From positions 1-55,344 of the forward strand of contig JBCDJG010000031.1 in assembly GCA_038748065.1 (NCBI GenBank): a stretch of 55,344 nt of DNA. The letters are read 5' to 3'. The stretch is from JBCDJG01 sp038748065. Its GTDB lineage: Bacteria; Pseudomonadota; Gammaproteobacteria; Pseudomonadales; Halieaceae. The translations under genes and the position numbers were made by a program. Below the pieces are notes generated by a model, which was not told the origin of the DNA, ran no database searches, and saw nothing but the letters and a program-made list of their open reading frames with translations. Numbering within the stretch: position 1 is the first letter of the stretch; each line of letters opens with the position of its first letter. Positions 17,065 to 26,287 of this stretch are shown one piece after another.

Positions 17065-18189
17065 TCAGGCCTCTTCGGCAGGCAGGGACCGAATCTTCAC
17101 TGGCATACCGGGTCGCACCTGCTGCAGGCCTCGCACGATGACCCGCTCGCCCTGCTCAACCCCCTTATTCACAAGCACCATCTGGTCAAAGCGATCGCCG
17201 AGTTCGACGTTGTGGCGCACCACCTGGTTGCTGCCATCGACCACCAATACGAAACTGCCCTGCTGATCCGCCTGCACCGCGGACTGCGGCACGAACAGCG
17301 CTTCGATGAGCTGGGTGTCCTGTAGCAGTACCCGAACATACTGTCCCGGCACCAGCAGACCGCTGGGGTTGGGAATGCGTGCGCGCGCCTCCAGCGTGCC
17401 CGTGGTCTCGTCAACCCGATTGGCGATGTAATCAATTTTGCCCACCTCGGGATAGATCAGACCGTTCGTAAGCTCCAGGCTGACCTCGATATCTGCCACG
17501 TCATCCGCGGTGGGGTTGTCAACAGATCGAGCACCAATCGCGGCCACATACGTCGCTTCTGTGATTTGAAATAGCGCCTCAATCGGATCAATGCTGACCA
17601 GTGTCGTGAGTTGGCCGTAGGTGGGACCGACGAGATCCCCCACGCTGGCTGTGCTGCGGCCGATGCGGCCAGTGATTGGCGCCCGTATGACGGTAAACCC
17701 CAGATTGACCTCGGCGCTCGTGATTTGCGCTTTCGCAGATTCGATGCGGGCATCAGCATCGAGTTTCTTGGCGGTGAGATCGTCCATCTCCGCCTGGGAG
17801 ATCGCCCCCTTGGGGAGCAGATCATTACCGCGATTGAAGTTCCGTTGGGCATTGGCCTGATTGGCAACGGCCGCCGCCAGGTCGGCCTTCGACCGAGCCA
17901 GTGCCGCCTCGTACTCAGAGGCTTCGATGGTGAAGAGCACCTCCCCCGCCTCGACAACCTCTCCCTCGCGGAAGTCTCTGGTCAAAAGATAACCGCTGAC
18001 CCGGGCCTCAATCGTGACATCGTCCCGGGCAAGCAGGCGCCCTACGTACTCAGACTGCGGCCGGTAGGGCTCGGAGACCACCTCATCGATAACGACCTCA
18101 ACGATGGGCCGTGGTGGCGCTTCCTCGGCGCAGCTTTGCAGCAATATGACAGCAAGCAGGGTAAAGAGTAGGGGAATCAATGCACGCAC
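17065..18189 (-). CDS. RND efflux periplasmic adaptor (AcrA/MexA family) lipoprotein
   Basis: The 374-aa product has a lipoprotein signal (LLAVILLQSC, lipidated Cys20). It then has barrel-sandwich (lipoyl) halves, VTIEARVSGYLLTRDFREGE and VIRAPITGRIGRSTASVGD, around an alpha-hairpin (about 90-150), and ends in beta-barrel and membrane-proximal domains. It bridges the RND transporter to an outer-membrane channel. The start is GTG 18189 with no strong Shine-Dalgarno. It is the first gene of the two-gene pump operon. Confidence 0.94.
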   Translation of the reverse strand: MRALIPLLFTLLAVILLQSCAEEAPPRPIVEVVIDEVVSEPYRPQSEYVGRLLARDDVTIEARVSGYLLTRDFREGEVVEAGEVLFTIEASEYEAALARSKADLAAAVANQANAQRNFNRGNDLLPKGAISQAEMDDLTAKKLDADARIESAKAQITSAEVNLGFTVIRAPITGRIGRSTASVGDLVGPTYGQLTTLVSIDPIEALFQITEATYVAAIGARSVDNPTADDVADIEVSLELTNGLIYPEVGKIDYIANRVDETTGTLEARARIPNPSGLLVPGQYVRVLLQDTQLIEALFVPQSAVQADQQGSFVLVVDGSNQVVRHNVELGDRFDQMVLVNKGVEQGERVIVRGLQQVRPGMPVKIRSLPAEEA

Positions 18190-18261
18190 GGCGTCTCACT
18201 CGGGTCGCGAAGTCACCTTACTCTAGCAAACTCCCGCGCTTCCGGCGGCCAGATTATGGAC

Positions 18262-18289
18262 AAAAAAAAGCCGCGATATCGCGGCTTTT
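18262..18289 (-). terminator. Rho-independent terminator of the cytochrome c gene
   Basis: A perfect palindrome (AAAAGCCGCGAT / ATCGCGGCTTTT, 18266-18289) is followed on the minus strand by a run of eight T. It lies 19 bases after the cytochrome stop and separates it from the RND operon, which reads in the same direction. Confidence 0.88.
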
Positions 18290-18308
18290 CGCGTCGGGCG
18301 GCCTCGAA

Positions 18309-18737
18309 CTACTGGCTGCCGTCGATCATGTAGTCCACTGCAGCGATAATTTCGTCGTCTGAGCAATCCATGCAGCCGCCCTTGGCCATCATGGCAGTAC
18401 CGGCAATGCCGTTGATACCGTGGTCATAGAGCACGTCGGTGCCCTTGGCGATGCGATCCACCCAGGCAGTGGCGTCGCCCAACATGGGCGCACCGCCCGC
18501 CCCCGTCGTATGGCAGGCCATACAGGCTGTGTTGTACACGTCCTCGCCGGAGCGCGCACCACCACCATCCGCCACAGCGACGGCACCGCCGCAGCTGCTA
18601 TCTCCCTGCAAGCACACCTGCCCAACGGGGCTGATGCGACCCTCAATAGCGGCTCGCTGCGCCTCGCTGATATCCTGTGCGTAGGCCGCCGAGGCTGTGA
18701 TCAGGGCCAGTGCGCTGAGAAAAGTTCGGATTGTCAC
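18309..18737 (-). CDS. Cytochrome c5 family protein
   Basis: This exported 142-aa monohaem cytochrome has a signal peptide (FLSALALITASAAYA, then QDIS), a haem site CMACH (72-76), a methionine ligand in GTAMMAKGG and the cytochrome c5 hallmark GGCMDCSDDE, whose two cysteines form a disulfide in the family. A second cysteine pair (42 and 49) lies in the N-terminal half. I chose GTG 18737 because TGAGGA lies seven bases upstream and the signal peptide begins there; the longer GTG start at 18776 lacks both. Likely role: periplasmic electron carrier. Confidence 0.9.
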   Translation of the reverse strand: MTIRTFLSALALITASAAYAQDISEAQRAAIEGRISPVGQVCLQGDSSCGGAVAVADGGGARSGEDVYNTACMACHTTGAGGAPMLGDATAWVDRIAKGTDVLYDHGINGIAGTAMMAKGGCMDCSDDEIIAAVDYMIDGSQ

Positions 18738-18885
18738 GGTAGAGTCCTCAATTAACAGGGCGCGCATTATAGCCACATTCTCGATGCGGTAAAACTCGGC
18801 CAGGGGGTAATTTACTGGCAGGATCGCTGCCGGAAGTCTAGTCTGCTAGCAATTCAGGGCCACAAATTCAGGACAGCACGCAGGC

Positions 18886-19509
18886 ATGAAACTCTATACC
18901 TTTGATCCAGCTCCAAACCCGCAACGATTGCAGTTATTCATCAACTACAAAGGTATCGATATCGATACCGAACAGGTCGACATGGCCAACCAGGCGCAAC
19001 TGTCGGATGAATTTCGCGAGGTAAACCCGCTGTGCACCGTGCCTGCCCTGGTCACCGATGAGGGGGCTCTCATCACTGAGGTCGTCGCCGCTTGTAGCTA
19101 TCTCGAGGCGCTTTATCCGGAGCGGCCCTTGATGGGCAGCACTGCGCTGGAGAAAGCGCAGGTTCTCGGTGAGATGCACAAGCTGTTTAACACTGCCTTC
19201 ATGGGCATTGCAGAAGCCTTCCGCAACAGTACGCCAGGTTTCAAGGGGCGCGCGCTGCCTGGCCCGCTCGATGTTGAACAGATACCGGCTCTGGCGGAGC
19301 GCGGGCAGCAGCGTCTTGCTTTCGCCTGGGACGCGCTCGAGAAGGCCCTGGCCGAACGTGATTGGCTGGTGGGAGACAAGCTGACCCAGGCGGATATCGA
19401 TCTCTTCGTCTGTCAGGGCTTCTCGGGGTGGGTCAAGCTGACGCCCGGGGACGAGCATCCCAATCTGCTGGCTCATGCGGGCCGCGTCAAAAATGCGCTG
19501 GGTATTTAG
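18886..19509 (+). CDS. Glutathione S-transferase family protein
   Basis: The 207-aa cytosolic protein has a thioredoxin-like N-terminal domain (1-80: MKLYTFDPAPNPQRLQLF, cis-proline in CTVPALV, then ITEVVAACSYLE) and a helical C-terminal domain with TQADIDLFVCQGF. The common Glu-Ser glutathione contact is Glu-Val here, and the N-terminal PNPQR lacks the usual catalytic Ser or Cys, so the chemistry is uncertain. The gene overlaps the start of the LolA-like gene by 17 bp, which may couple it to the following envelope operon. Confidence 0.9.
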   Translation: MKLYTFDPAPNPQRLQLFINYKGIDIDTEQVDMANQAQLSDEFREVNPLCTVPALVTDEGALITEVVAACSYLEALYPERPLMGSTALEKAQVLGEMHKLFNTAFMGIAEAFRNSTPGFKGRALPGPLDVEQIPALAERGQQRLAFAWDALEKALAERDWLVGDKLTQADIDLFVCQGFSGWVKLTPGDEHPNLLAHAGRVKNALGI

Positions 19510-20263
19510 GCAAGGCCTTGGCGCCATTCCCGCAGCGCTATTGCTGTGGCTTATCGCGCTGCCAGGCGCGGCGGACATCAACCCTCGCGATATTATCGAA
19601 GGGGCCATGGAACACTGGCGAGGTGCGACGTCTTACGGTGAGATGAGCATGACCATCCAGCGCCCCGACTGGCAGCGCTCGATGAGCATGCGCAGCTGGA
19701 CCGAGGGCACCAAAAAGTCCCTGGTGCGCGTCACCGCGCCCACCAAGGACGCGGGCAACGGCACCCTGCTGGCCGACAACAACATGTGGACCTATGCGCC
19801 CAAGATCAATCGCGTGATCAAGGTGCCCTCGTCGATGATGAGCCAGAGTTGGATGGGCTCAGACCTGTCCAACAAGGATATCGCCAAATCCACCGATGTT
19901 ATCGACCAATATGACCACCGCCTGGTGGAGACGCGCCAGGAGGGCGAGCACACCGTGTGGGTGATCGAATCAACGCCGCATGAGGACGCAGCCGTGGTCT
20001 GGGGACGCGAGGTGTTCACGATCCGCGACGACTACGTGATGCTCGAACAACAGTTCTGGGATCAGGACGACGTGCTGGTAAAGACTTACACAGCCAGCGA
20101 TATTCAACAGATGGGCGGTCGCAGCGTCGCGACGATTATGCGCATGCAAGAGGTCGATAAGCCCGATCAGTGGACAGAGATCAAGGTGCTCAACACCGAG
20201 TTCGACGTCGATCTGCCCGCAAACGTCTTTACGCTGTCAAACTTGAGAAACCCACGGCAGTGA
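19493..20263 (+). CDS. Outer-membrane lipoprotein-sorting-like protein (LolA-like, PF17131 type)
   Basis: This exported protein has about 256 aa and a signal peptide (AIPAALLLWLIALPGAA). The mature part fits the LolA-like half-barrel family: an N-terminal helix (NPRDIIEGAMEHWRG), then alternating strands with RVTAPTKDAGNGTLL, MWTYAPKINRVIKVPSSMM and SWMGSDLSNKD. Related proteins bind acyl chains in the periplasm and sit beside MacB/LolCDE-like ABC genes. The start at 19493 lies inside the GST gene; its stop overlaps the GTG of the next permease (GTGA). I infer a periplasmic lipid or lipoprotein carrier working with the ABC transporter downstream. Confidence 0.82.
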   Translation: MRWVFRQGLGAIPAALLLWLIALPGAADINPRDIIEGAMEHWRGATSYGEMSMTIQRPDWQRSMSMRSWTEGTKKSLVRVTAPTKDAGNGTLLADNNMWTYAPKINRVIKVPSSMMSQSWMGSDLSNKDIAKSTDVIDQYDHRLVETRQEGEHTVWVIESTPHEDAAVVWGREVFTIRDDYVMLEQQFWDQDDVLVKTYTASDIQQMGGRSVATIMRMQEVDKPDQWTEIKVLNTEFDVDLPANVFTLSNLRNPRQ

Positions 20264-21486
20264 GCATTGCATCGCGCCTGGCCTGGCGTAACCTCTGGCG
20301 TCACGGGCGTCGCACCTGGCTGACCGTGGGCGCCATGGTGTTCTGCAACGGCCTGCTGGTATTCCTCGTCGCCTTTCAGTTTGGCACCTATGGCCTGATG
20401 ATTGAATCCAGCCTCGCCATGCTCACCGCGCACGTGCAGGTACAGCACGAAAAATATCTGGACGAGCCCCGAATGCGTTATACCGTCCCCGACGGCATAA
20501 AGCTGGCTGCGCAGCTAAGAGAGAACCTGCCTGACGCTGCTGTTGCGGCTCGCGCCGGCGCCTTCGCACTGGCCTCCAGCGAAGAGCGCTCCTTCGGTAT
20601 CGAGGTGCTCGGTGTGGAGCCCGAGTTTGAGGCCGCCGTCTCGAGCCTGCCCGGGCTGGTGAGCGAAGGCCGCTATCTTGGCGCAATGAACGCTGAAGAG
20701 ATCGTTATCGGCACAGTGCTGGCCAGCAATCTGAAAGTTGCTATCGGTGACGAGATCACTCTGCTCGGATCAGGGCGTGATGGCTCTTTTGCAGCTGGTA
20801 TCGCGACCGTCGTCGGCCTCATTGATACCGGGCTGGTTGACCTCGACCGTGCTATCGCTGCGCTGCCGCTGGGCTATTTTCAAAGCATCTTTAGCATGGA
20901 GGGCGCCGTACACAAGATCGTGATTCACGTACCCACCCTGCCCGATGTGGCGCCCGCCGAAGCGCAACTGCGAGCAGAACTCGGTCAGACATCGCTCGCC
21001 GTGCGCGATTGGAATGAACTGCAGCCTGGCCTGAGACAGGCCATTCTGGCCGACTCTTTCAGCGCTGTGGTGATGTATGGCGTACTTGTCATCCTTGTTG
21101 CCTTCAGTGTGCTCAACACCCAGCTGATGTCGGTACTCGAACGAACCCGGGAGTTCGGCGTGATGATGGCACTGGGGCTGCGGCCAAGCGGCCTATCGCG
21201 CCTGGTCCTGCTGGAAACCGCCAGTATGGCCCTACTGGGGACGATTCTGGGCTGCCTACTGGGCGGTGCCGTGACGGCTTACTTCATGTTTTACGGCCTG
21301 TCTCTGCCCGGCATGGAAGAAGCCATGAGCCAATATAACCTGCCTTCCACCCTCCACCCTGAGCTGAATCTGTACAGCCTGCTGCTGGGGCCGGCTGTCG
21401 TCTTAATTGGCAGCCTGTTGGCCGCTATCTATCCGGCACTGCGCATCTATGTGCTGCAGCCGGTCTCGGCCATGCGAGCCGTGTAA
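20260..21486 (+). CDS. ABC transporter permease, FtsX/LolC/MacB type (1)
   Basis: The 408-aa protein has one N-terminal helix after SIASRLAWRNLWRHGRRTWL, a periplasmic domain of about 230 residues and three C-terminal helices (about 270-400) containing VLNTQLMSVLERTREFGVMM. This is the type VII (mechanotransmission) ABC layout. It lacks the fused ATPase of MacB. The start is GTG 20260, overlapping the previous stop, not the ATG upstream in the same frame. It pairs with the second permease as a LolC/LolE-like heterodimer. Confidence 0.9.
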   Translation: MSIASRLAWRNLWRHGRRTWLTVGAMVFCNGLLVFLVAFQFGTYGLMIESSLAMLTAHVQVQHEKYLDEPRMRYTVPDGIKLAAQLRENLPDAAVAARAGAFALASSEERSFGIEVLGVEPEFEAAVSSLPGLVSEGRYLGAMNAEEIVIGTVLASNLKVAIGDEITLLGSGRDGSFAAGIATVVGLIDTGLVDLDRAIAALPLGYFQSIFSMEGAVHKIVIHVPTLPDVAPAEAQLRAELGQTSLAVRDWNELQPGLRQAILADSFSAVVMYGVLVILVAFSVLNTQLMSVLERTREFGVMMALGLRPSGLSRLVLLETASMALLGTILGCLLGGAVTAYFMFYGLSLPGMEEAMSQYNLPSTLHPELNLYSLLLGPAVVLIGSLLAAIYPALRIYVLQPVSAMRAV

Positions 21487-21487
21487 T

Positions 21488-22729
21488 ATGGCCGAACCGC
21501 GCCCCTCGCCCGCCATTCTCGCAACGCTCGCGTGGCGTAATCTGTGGCGCAACTATCGCCGCACGCTCATTATGCTGACCGCTATCACGGTGGGTGTCTG
21601 GGCGATGATTCTATTCAGCGCGATGTTCCGCGGCATGCTGGATGAGATGGTATCCGCAGGGCTGCGCGTGCTGCCCGGGGAGATTCAGCTCCACCATCCC
21701 GACTATCGTGACGACCCGAGTGTCGTGAATCGTATCGATATGCCGTCAGGAGCGCTGCTGCAAGCACTGCAACAGCCGCCGGTTACCGCCTGGACAGCGC
21801 GGCTCAAGGTCCCGGGCATGATATCGAGCGAGCGGGATAACCGTGGCGTGCAGCTGCTGGGCGTAGAACCCGATGGCGAGATTGCCCTGGGCTTTCAGCC
21901 GGATACGATTGTAGAGGGCCGCTTCCTCGAGTCCATCAGCGACCGTGGCATCGTGATCGGTCGCAAGCTCGCCGAGCGCCTGGAAACAGAGCTAGGCAAG
22001 CGTGTAGTGATCATGTCCCAGGATCCAGACAACGAGGTGGCAGACCGCGGTATGCGCATCGTGGGCATCTATTCTGCGCGGCTGGAGTCCACAGAGGAGA
22101 TCAACGCCTATGTCGGTCGTAAAACCCTGCAGCAAATGCTGGGGATTGACGACCAGATTTCCGAGGTGGCCCTTACCGGGGGCAACTATCGCGATGTTGA
22201 GCGCTGGTGGCAGGACATTGCCGAGGCGGCAGGCGACGATCTTGAAACACAGCCGTGGATGGTGCTGAACGCCTATCTCGGCACCATGATCGAGGTTCAG
22301 AGTAACTTCAATATCATCATTATGGTGGTGATCTTCATCGCGCTGGCCTTCGGCCTGGTCAATACGCTGGTGATGGCTGTGTTTGAGCGCGTGCGAGAGA
22401 TTGGCCTGATGATGGCCCTCGGCATGCGACCCCAGTGGGTTTTGTACCAGGTCTTGCTGGAAAGCGGCATGCTGCTCTTCCTGGGCCTGCTACTGGGAAA
22501 CGTGCTGAGCGTCGCGACGATCCTGCCTCTACAGGAGGGCATCGATATCTCCGCCGTGGCTGCAGGCCTGGAGATGGGCGGCATGGGCAGCACGCTTTAC
22601 CCCGAGCTTGCGTTACAGGACATGCTTTTGTCCACGCTGGTGGTGATGGTACTCGGCGTGGCAGCCAGCGTACTGCCGGCCTGGCACGCGTCGCGCTACA
22701 ACCCTATCGAAGCGCTGACCCAACACTGA
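21488..22729 (+). CDS. ABC transporter permease, FtsX/LolE/MacB type (2)
   Basis: This 413-aa paralogue of the preceding permease has the same start logic (LATLAWRNLWRNYRRTLIML), a periplasmic domain carrying RGVQLLGVEPDGE, and three C-terminal helices with LVNTLVMAVFERVREIGLMM. The ATG is one base after the previous stop. Two unlike permeases with a separate ATPase give the LolCDE stoichiometry. The periplasmic domains, not the membrane helices, would grip the carrier or substrate. Confidence 0.9.
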   Translation: MAEPRPSPAILATLAWRNLWRNYRRTLIMLTAITVGVWAMILFSAMFRGMLDEMVSAGLRVLPGEIQLHHPDYRDDPSVVNRIDMPSGALLQALQQPPVTAWTARLKVPGMISSERDNRGVQLLGVEPDGEIALGFQPDTIVEGRFLESISDRGIVIGRKLAERLETELGKRVVIMSQDPDNEVADRGMRIVGIYSARLESTEEINAYVGRKTLQQMLGIDDQISEVALTGGNYRDVERWWQDIAEAAGDDLETQPWMVLNAYLGTMIEVQSNFNIIIMVVIFIALAFGLVNTLVMAVFERVREIGLMMALGMRPQWVLYQVLLESGMLLFLGLLLGNVLSVATILPLQEGIDISAVAAGLEMGGMGSTLYPELALQDMLLSTLVVMVLGVAASVLPAWHASRYNPIEALTQH

Positions 22730-22740
22730 CCTCGATCGCT

Positions 22741-23445
22741 ATGACAGCAATTTCCTGCAAAGCATTGTGCAAAACCTTCACCCAGGGTGATCAGATCATT
22801 ACTGGCCTGGACAAGGTCAGCATCGACATCGACGCCGGGGAATTCGTTTGCCTGTCGGGGCCCTCGGGCTCGGGCAAAACCACCCTGTTGAATGCCATGG
22901 GCGGCCTCGATAAGCCAGACAGCGGCGAGATTCTGGTCGGGACGCACCGGGTGGATCAGCTCAGCAAAGGAGACCTCGCCGATATGCGGCTGCGCAACAT
23001 CGGCTTCGTGTTTCAGGCTTACAACCTGGTACCGGTGCTCTCCGCGCAGGAAAACGTCGAATTCGTGATGCAGGTGCAGGGGGTAGCAGCCGCCGAGCGC
23101 CGCGAAAAGTCCCTGGCCATTCTGGCGGAGGTCGATCTTGCCGGCATGGAAGATCGCCGACCCAGCCAGCTTTCCGGTGGCCAACAACAGCGCGTTGCCG
23201 TAGCCCGGGCCATTGTTTCCGACCCGACGCTGGTGCTGGCGGATGAACCCACCGCTAATCTTGATTCCAAAACCGCAGTGCAGCTGGTAGAGCTGTTCCT
23301 GAAACTCAACACGGAACGGGGCATTACCTTCGTCATTGCCACCCACGATACTCGTGTGATGGACTATTGTCGGCGCCTCGTGCGTATGGTGGACGGCAGG
23401 ATCGTGAGCGACGACAGGCGAGCCGGCAAGGCTGCTGGCGACTGA
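22741..23445 (+). CDS. ABC transporter ATP-binding protein, LolD/MacB-like
   Basis: The 234-aa ATPase has Walker A GPSGSGKTT (40-48), a Q-loop in FVFQAYNLVPVLSAQENV, signature LSGGQQQRVAVARA, Walker B LVLADEPTANLD and a switch histidine in VIATHD. The sequence is of the o228/LolD class that drives FtsX-type permeases. I set the start at ATG 22741 because earlier codons in the frame lie inside the permease gene and the conserved domain begins here. Its stop overlaps the ATG of the beta-barrel gene (TGATG). Confidence 0.93.
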   Translation: MTAISCKALCKTFTQGDQIITGLDKVSIDIDAGEFVCLSGPSGSGKTTLLNAMGGLDKPDSGEILVGTHRVDQLSKGDLADMRLRNIGFVFQAYNLVPVLSAQENVEFVMQVQGVAAAERREKSLAILAEVDLAGMEDRRPSQLSGGQQQRVAVARAIVSDPTLVLADEPTANLDSKTAVQLVELFLKLNTERGITFVIATHDTRVMDYCRRLVRMVDGRIVSDDRRAGKAAGD

Positions 23446-24686
23446 TGTCACGGTATTTCTGGCTGCTGAGCCTGGCGTTTTCGCTGCCCGTAAACGCCGA
23501 GCTACTGGGTCTGCAAAGCGGGCGGCTCGCCGCCCAGTACCTGTACGGCACCTATCCCGATGACAGCCTGCTGCGGGAGCTGATTGGCACGCCCAGTCAG
23601 GATCTCAACGCGGATTTGCGCCTGATCGTGAGCGGCGGTCGCAAAGCCTGGCGCTGGCAGGGGGACTATCAGATGATCCTGCGTACTGGCGATACGCTGG
23701 AGCTTGCCAGAGACCTGGACGGTAATGCACTCGGGCCGAGAACAGCGCCAGATGACGACAGGCGGCTGCTGAATCTGACCCATGTTATCAGCGATGACGA
23801 CAATCGCATTCTGCTGCATCGGCTGGATCGCCTGCAACTGGGCTACACCGGCGACAAGACGGTGCTAAAGCTCGGCCGGCAAGCGGTTAGTTGGGGAAAC
23901 GGCTTATTCTACAATCCAGTGGATTTCTTTAACCCCTTTGACCCGGCCGCCATCGATACAGAATTCAAGACCGGCGACGACATGCTCTACGGCCAATATC
24001 TATTTGATAACGGCAGCGACGTTCAGGCAGTGCAGGTGTGGCGGCGTGACTCGAGCGGCGATCCAAGCGCCGATGTCAACACGACAGCCGTGAAGTACCA
24101 CGCTTTCGTGGGTGCGCAGGAGCTGGATCTGCTGGCGGCGCGCCACTATGAAGACGATAATTTCAGCGCGGGAGGCATCGCCAGCGTTGGAGGTGCCATC
24201 CTGCGCGGCGATGTGATGTTGACCGACACCGATTTGGATTCCTACCTGAGCGCCGTCGTGAACTACACCATCAGCTGGGTCGCCTGGGGCAAAAACATGA
24301 GTGGCCTTGCGGAGTATTTCTTTAACGACATGGGGCTGCACGAAGACGACTATAGCGAGCTCGAACAACAAACCGACCTGCTTGTGCGGCTGGCCCGGGG
24401 GGAGCTCTTTACGCTTGGCCGTCACTACTTTGCAGGGGGCATCACCGTTGAGATGACGCCGCTGATCAACCTTACGCCAAACGCCTTTATCAACCTGGGC
24501 GACGGCTCAGGGCTTGCCCAGTTTGTGCTCGACTACAGCGTCGAGCAGAACCTGCAACTCCTGGCCGCACTGAATGTGCCCTTCGGTAGCAATGGCACCG
24601 AGTTCGGCGGCCTGGACTCGCCGGTTGCCGGCCTGCAGCTCAGCACCGGGCCCTCGCTGTTCGCTCAGCTCAATTTCTACTTCTAA
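23445..24686 (+). CDS. Outer-membrane beta-barrel protein of the ABC/LolA-like operon
   Basis: The 413-aa product has a signal peptide (MSRYFWLLSLAFSLPVNA) and then alternating amphipathic strands with few hydrophobic stretches. It ends in AQLNFYF, a terminal aromatic typical of BAM-inserted barrels. Motifs such as VLKLGRQAVSWGNGLFYNPVD recall DUF1302-like or alginate-type outer-membrane proteins, but I do not recognise a named family. It overlaps the ATPase gene by one base, so it is probably the outer-membrane partner of the transporter. Its stop overlaps that of the convergent sulfatase gene. Confidence 0.75.
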   Translation: MSRYFWLLSLAFSLPVNAELLGLQSGRLAAQYLYGTYPDDSLLRELIGTPSQDLNADLRLIVSGGRKAWRWQGDYQMILRTGDTLELARDLDGNALGPRTAPDDDRRLLNLTHVISDDDNRILLHRLDRLQLGYTGDKTVLKLGRQAVSWGNGLFYNPVDFFNPFDPAAIDTEFKTGDDMLYGQYLFDNGSDVQAVQVWRRDSSGDPSADVNTTAVKYHAFVGAQELDLLAARHYEDDNFSAGGIASVGGAILRGDVMLTDTDLDSYLSAVVNYTISWVAWGKNMSGLAEYFFNDMGLHEDDYSELEQQTDLLVRLARGELFTLGRHYFAGGITVEMTPLINLTPNAFINLGDGSGLAQFVLDYSVEQNLQLLAALNVPFGSNGTEFGGLDSPVAGLQLSTGPSLFAQLNFYF

Positions 24687-26266
24687 GGCGCACTCGGCTG
24701 GCTCGCGCCCGTTGCGGCGGCTCCCCGAGCAGCGGCTCCCGCACCCATCGAGCGCATTTGCAGCATTTGCTGCATCTGCGTCATCAGCCTGTCGATCGTG
24801 AAACTGGCCGTCGCCTGGCGCGGCGGAAATTCACGGAAGGTGGCAAGCCACTTGCCCACCTCCTGCTGCACCGGCACGAATAACCAGATCTGGTCGGCGT
24901 AGAAACGTGCATACAGGCCCGACTCCAGCGAGGTCTCATAGGGGTCCGAGCGCAGGTGCACCGAGCGCGGGAAATTCAGGGTCTCCCGCGGCCCAGCCCA
25001 GCCAATCGGCATCAGTGCAAAGTGTATCTTCCAATCATTCCAGCGCATGGCATTGAAGTTGGCGTTGTCATCGAAATAGTAGATGTTGCTGCGAGTACCC
25101 GGCCCCGTACCCGCTAGCAATTCTGTCTGGTCGAAGCCATCAAGATGGACCCGATAAGTCTTGTCTCCCGCTCGGTGCCCGGCCTTGAGCTTGTCCGCAA
25201 TGCCGGGCTCCCCGGCGGCGGTCAGCAGTGTTGGTAGCCAATCCTGGTGGGAAAAGATGTCGTTGATCACACGGCCGGGCTCAACCACACCGGGCCAGCG
25301 GATCAATGCAGGTACGCGGAAACCCCCTTCCCAGGTAGACCCTTTTTCACCGCGAAAGGGCTCCATCCCGCCGTCGGGATAGGTGCCGGTCTGGGAACCG
25401 TTATCCGTTGAATAGATGACGATGGTGTTGTCGCTTATGCCCAACTCTTCCAGCTTATCCAGCAACTGCCCGACGTGATGATCGTGCTCCATCAGGCCAT
25501 CGGCGTAGAGGCCGTAACCCGACTTGCCATCCCACTCAGGGGCAAGGCGCGTCCATACGTGCATGCGTGTAGCGTTGAACCAGACAAAAAAGGGCTTGTC
25601 ATCCGAATGAGCCTGATCCATAAACTTTAAGGCCGCATCGGTGAACTCCTGGTCGACAGTCTCCATGCGCTTGCGCGTCAGTGGCCCCGTATCATCGATC
25701 TTGCCATCAGCAAAGGAGCGGATCACGCCACGCGGCGCGAACCGTTTTTTAAACTCCGGGTCCTCGGGGTAAAAATAGGTTTCAGGCTCCTCCTCGGCGT
25801 TGAGGTGGTAGAGGTTGCCGAAAAACTCGTCAAAGCCGTGATTGGTCGGCAGAAATTCATCGCGATCGCCGAGGTGGTTTTTACCGAACTGTCCGGAGGT
25901 ATAACCGTGAGGCTTCAGCAGCTGGGCAATGGTTGGGTCCTCCGGCCTGATACCGATATCCGCACCCGGCAAACCTACTTTCAAAAGCCCTGTGCGCAGG
26001 GGATGCTGCCCAGTGACAAAGGCCGAGCGACCCGCGGTGCAGCTCTGTTCACCATAGTAGTCAGTGAACATCGCGCCCTCCTTGGCGATGCGATCAATAT
26101 TCGGTGTGCTGCCGCCAAGCAAGCCTCGGTGATAAACGCTGAGGTTGGACCAGCCGATATCGTCGCCCCAGATCACCAGGATGTTGGGTTTTTCAGCAGC
26201 TTGCGTAAAGACGGCCAAGCTGCTCAACAACAGCGCGCAGGCGTTCCGCGCGAGCATCATGTTCAT
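24683..26266 (-). CDS. Arylsulfatase (type I, formylglycine-dependent sulfatase)
   Basis: The 527-aa exported enzyme (signal LLLSSLAVFTQAA) has metal ligands Asp35-Asp36 in WGDDIGW. Cys76 in the CTAGR motif is the residue converted to formylglycine by a maturase not encoded here. DNGSQTG and HQDWLPTLL are further sulfatase motifs. It hydrolyses sulfate esters in the periplasm. AAGGAG eight bases before ATG 26266 fixes the start; the earlier ATG overlaps that Shine-Dalgarno. The C-terminus is odd: a Met/Gln-rich helix (MTQMQQMLQMRSM) then an Ala/Gly tail. It follows the alcohol dehydrogenase gene in one operon. Confidence 0.93.
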   Translation of the reverse strand: MNMMLARNACALLLSSLAVFTQAAEKPNILVIWGDDIGWSNLSVYHRGLLGGSTPNIDRIAKEGAMFTDYYGEQSCTAGRSAFVTGQHPLRTGLLKVGLPGADIGIRPEDPTIAQLLKPHGYTSGQFGKNHLGDRDEFLPTNHGFDEFFGNLYHLNAEEEPETYFYPEDPEFKKRFAPRGVIRSFADGKIDDTGPLTRKRMETVDQEFTDAALKFMDQAHSDDKPFFVWFNATRMHVWTRLAPEWDGKSGYGLYADGLMEHDHHVGQLLDKLEELGISDNTIVIYSTDNGSQTGTYPDGGMEPFRGEKGSTWEGGFRVPALIRWPGVVEPGRVINDIFSHQDWLPTLLTAAGEPGIADKLKAGHRAGDKTYRVHLDGFDQTELLAGTGPGTRSNIYYFDDNANFNAMRWNDWKIHFALMPIGWAGPRETLNFPRSVHLRSDPYETSLESGLYARFYADQIWLFVPVQQEVGKWLATFREFPPRQATASFTIDRLMTQMQQMLQMRSMGAGAAARGAAATGASQPSAP

Positions 26267-26287
26267 TGTTATTGTCTCCTTCATAAT

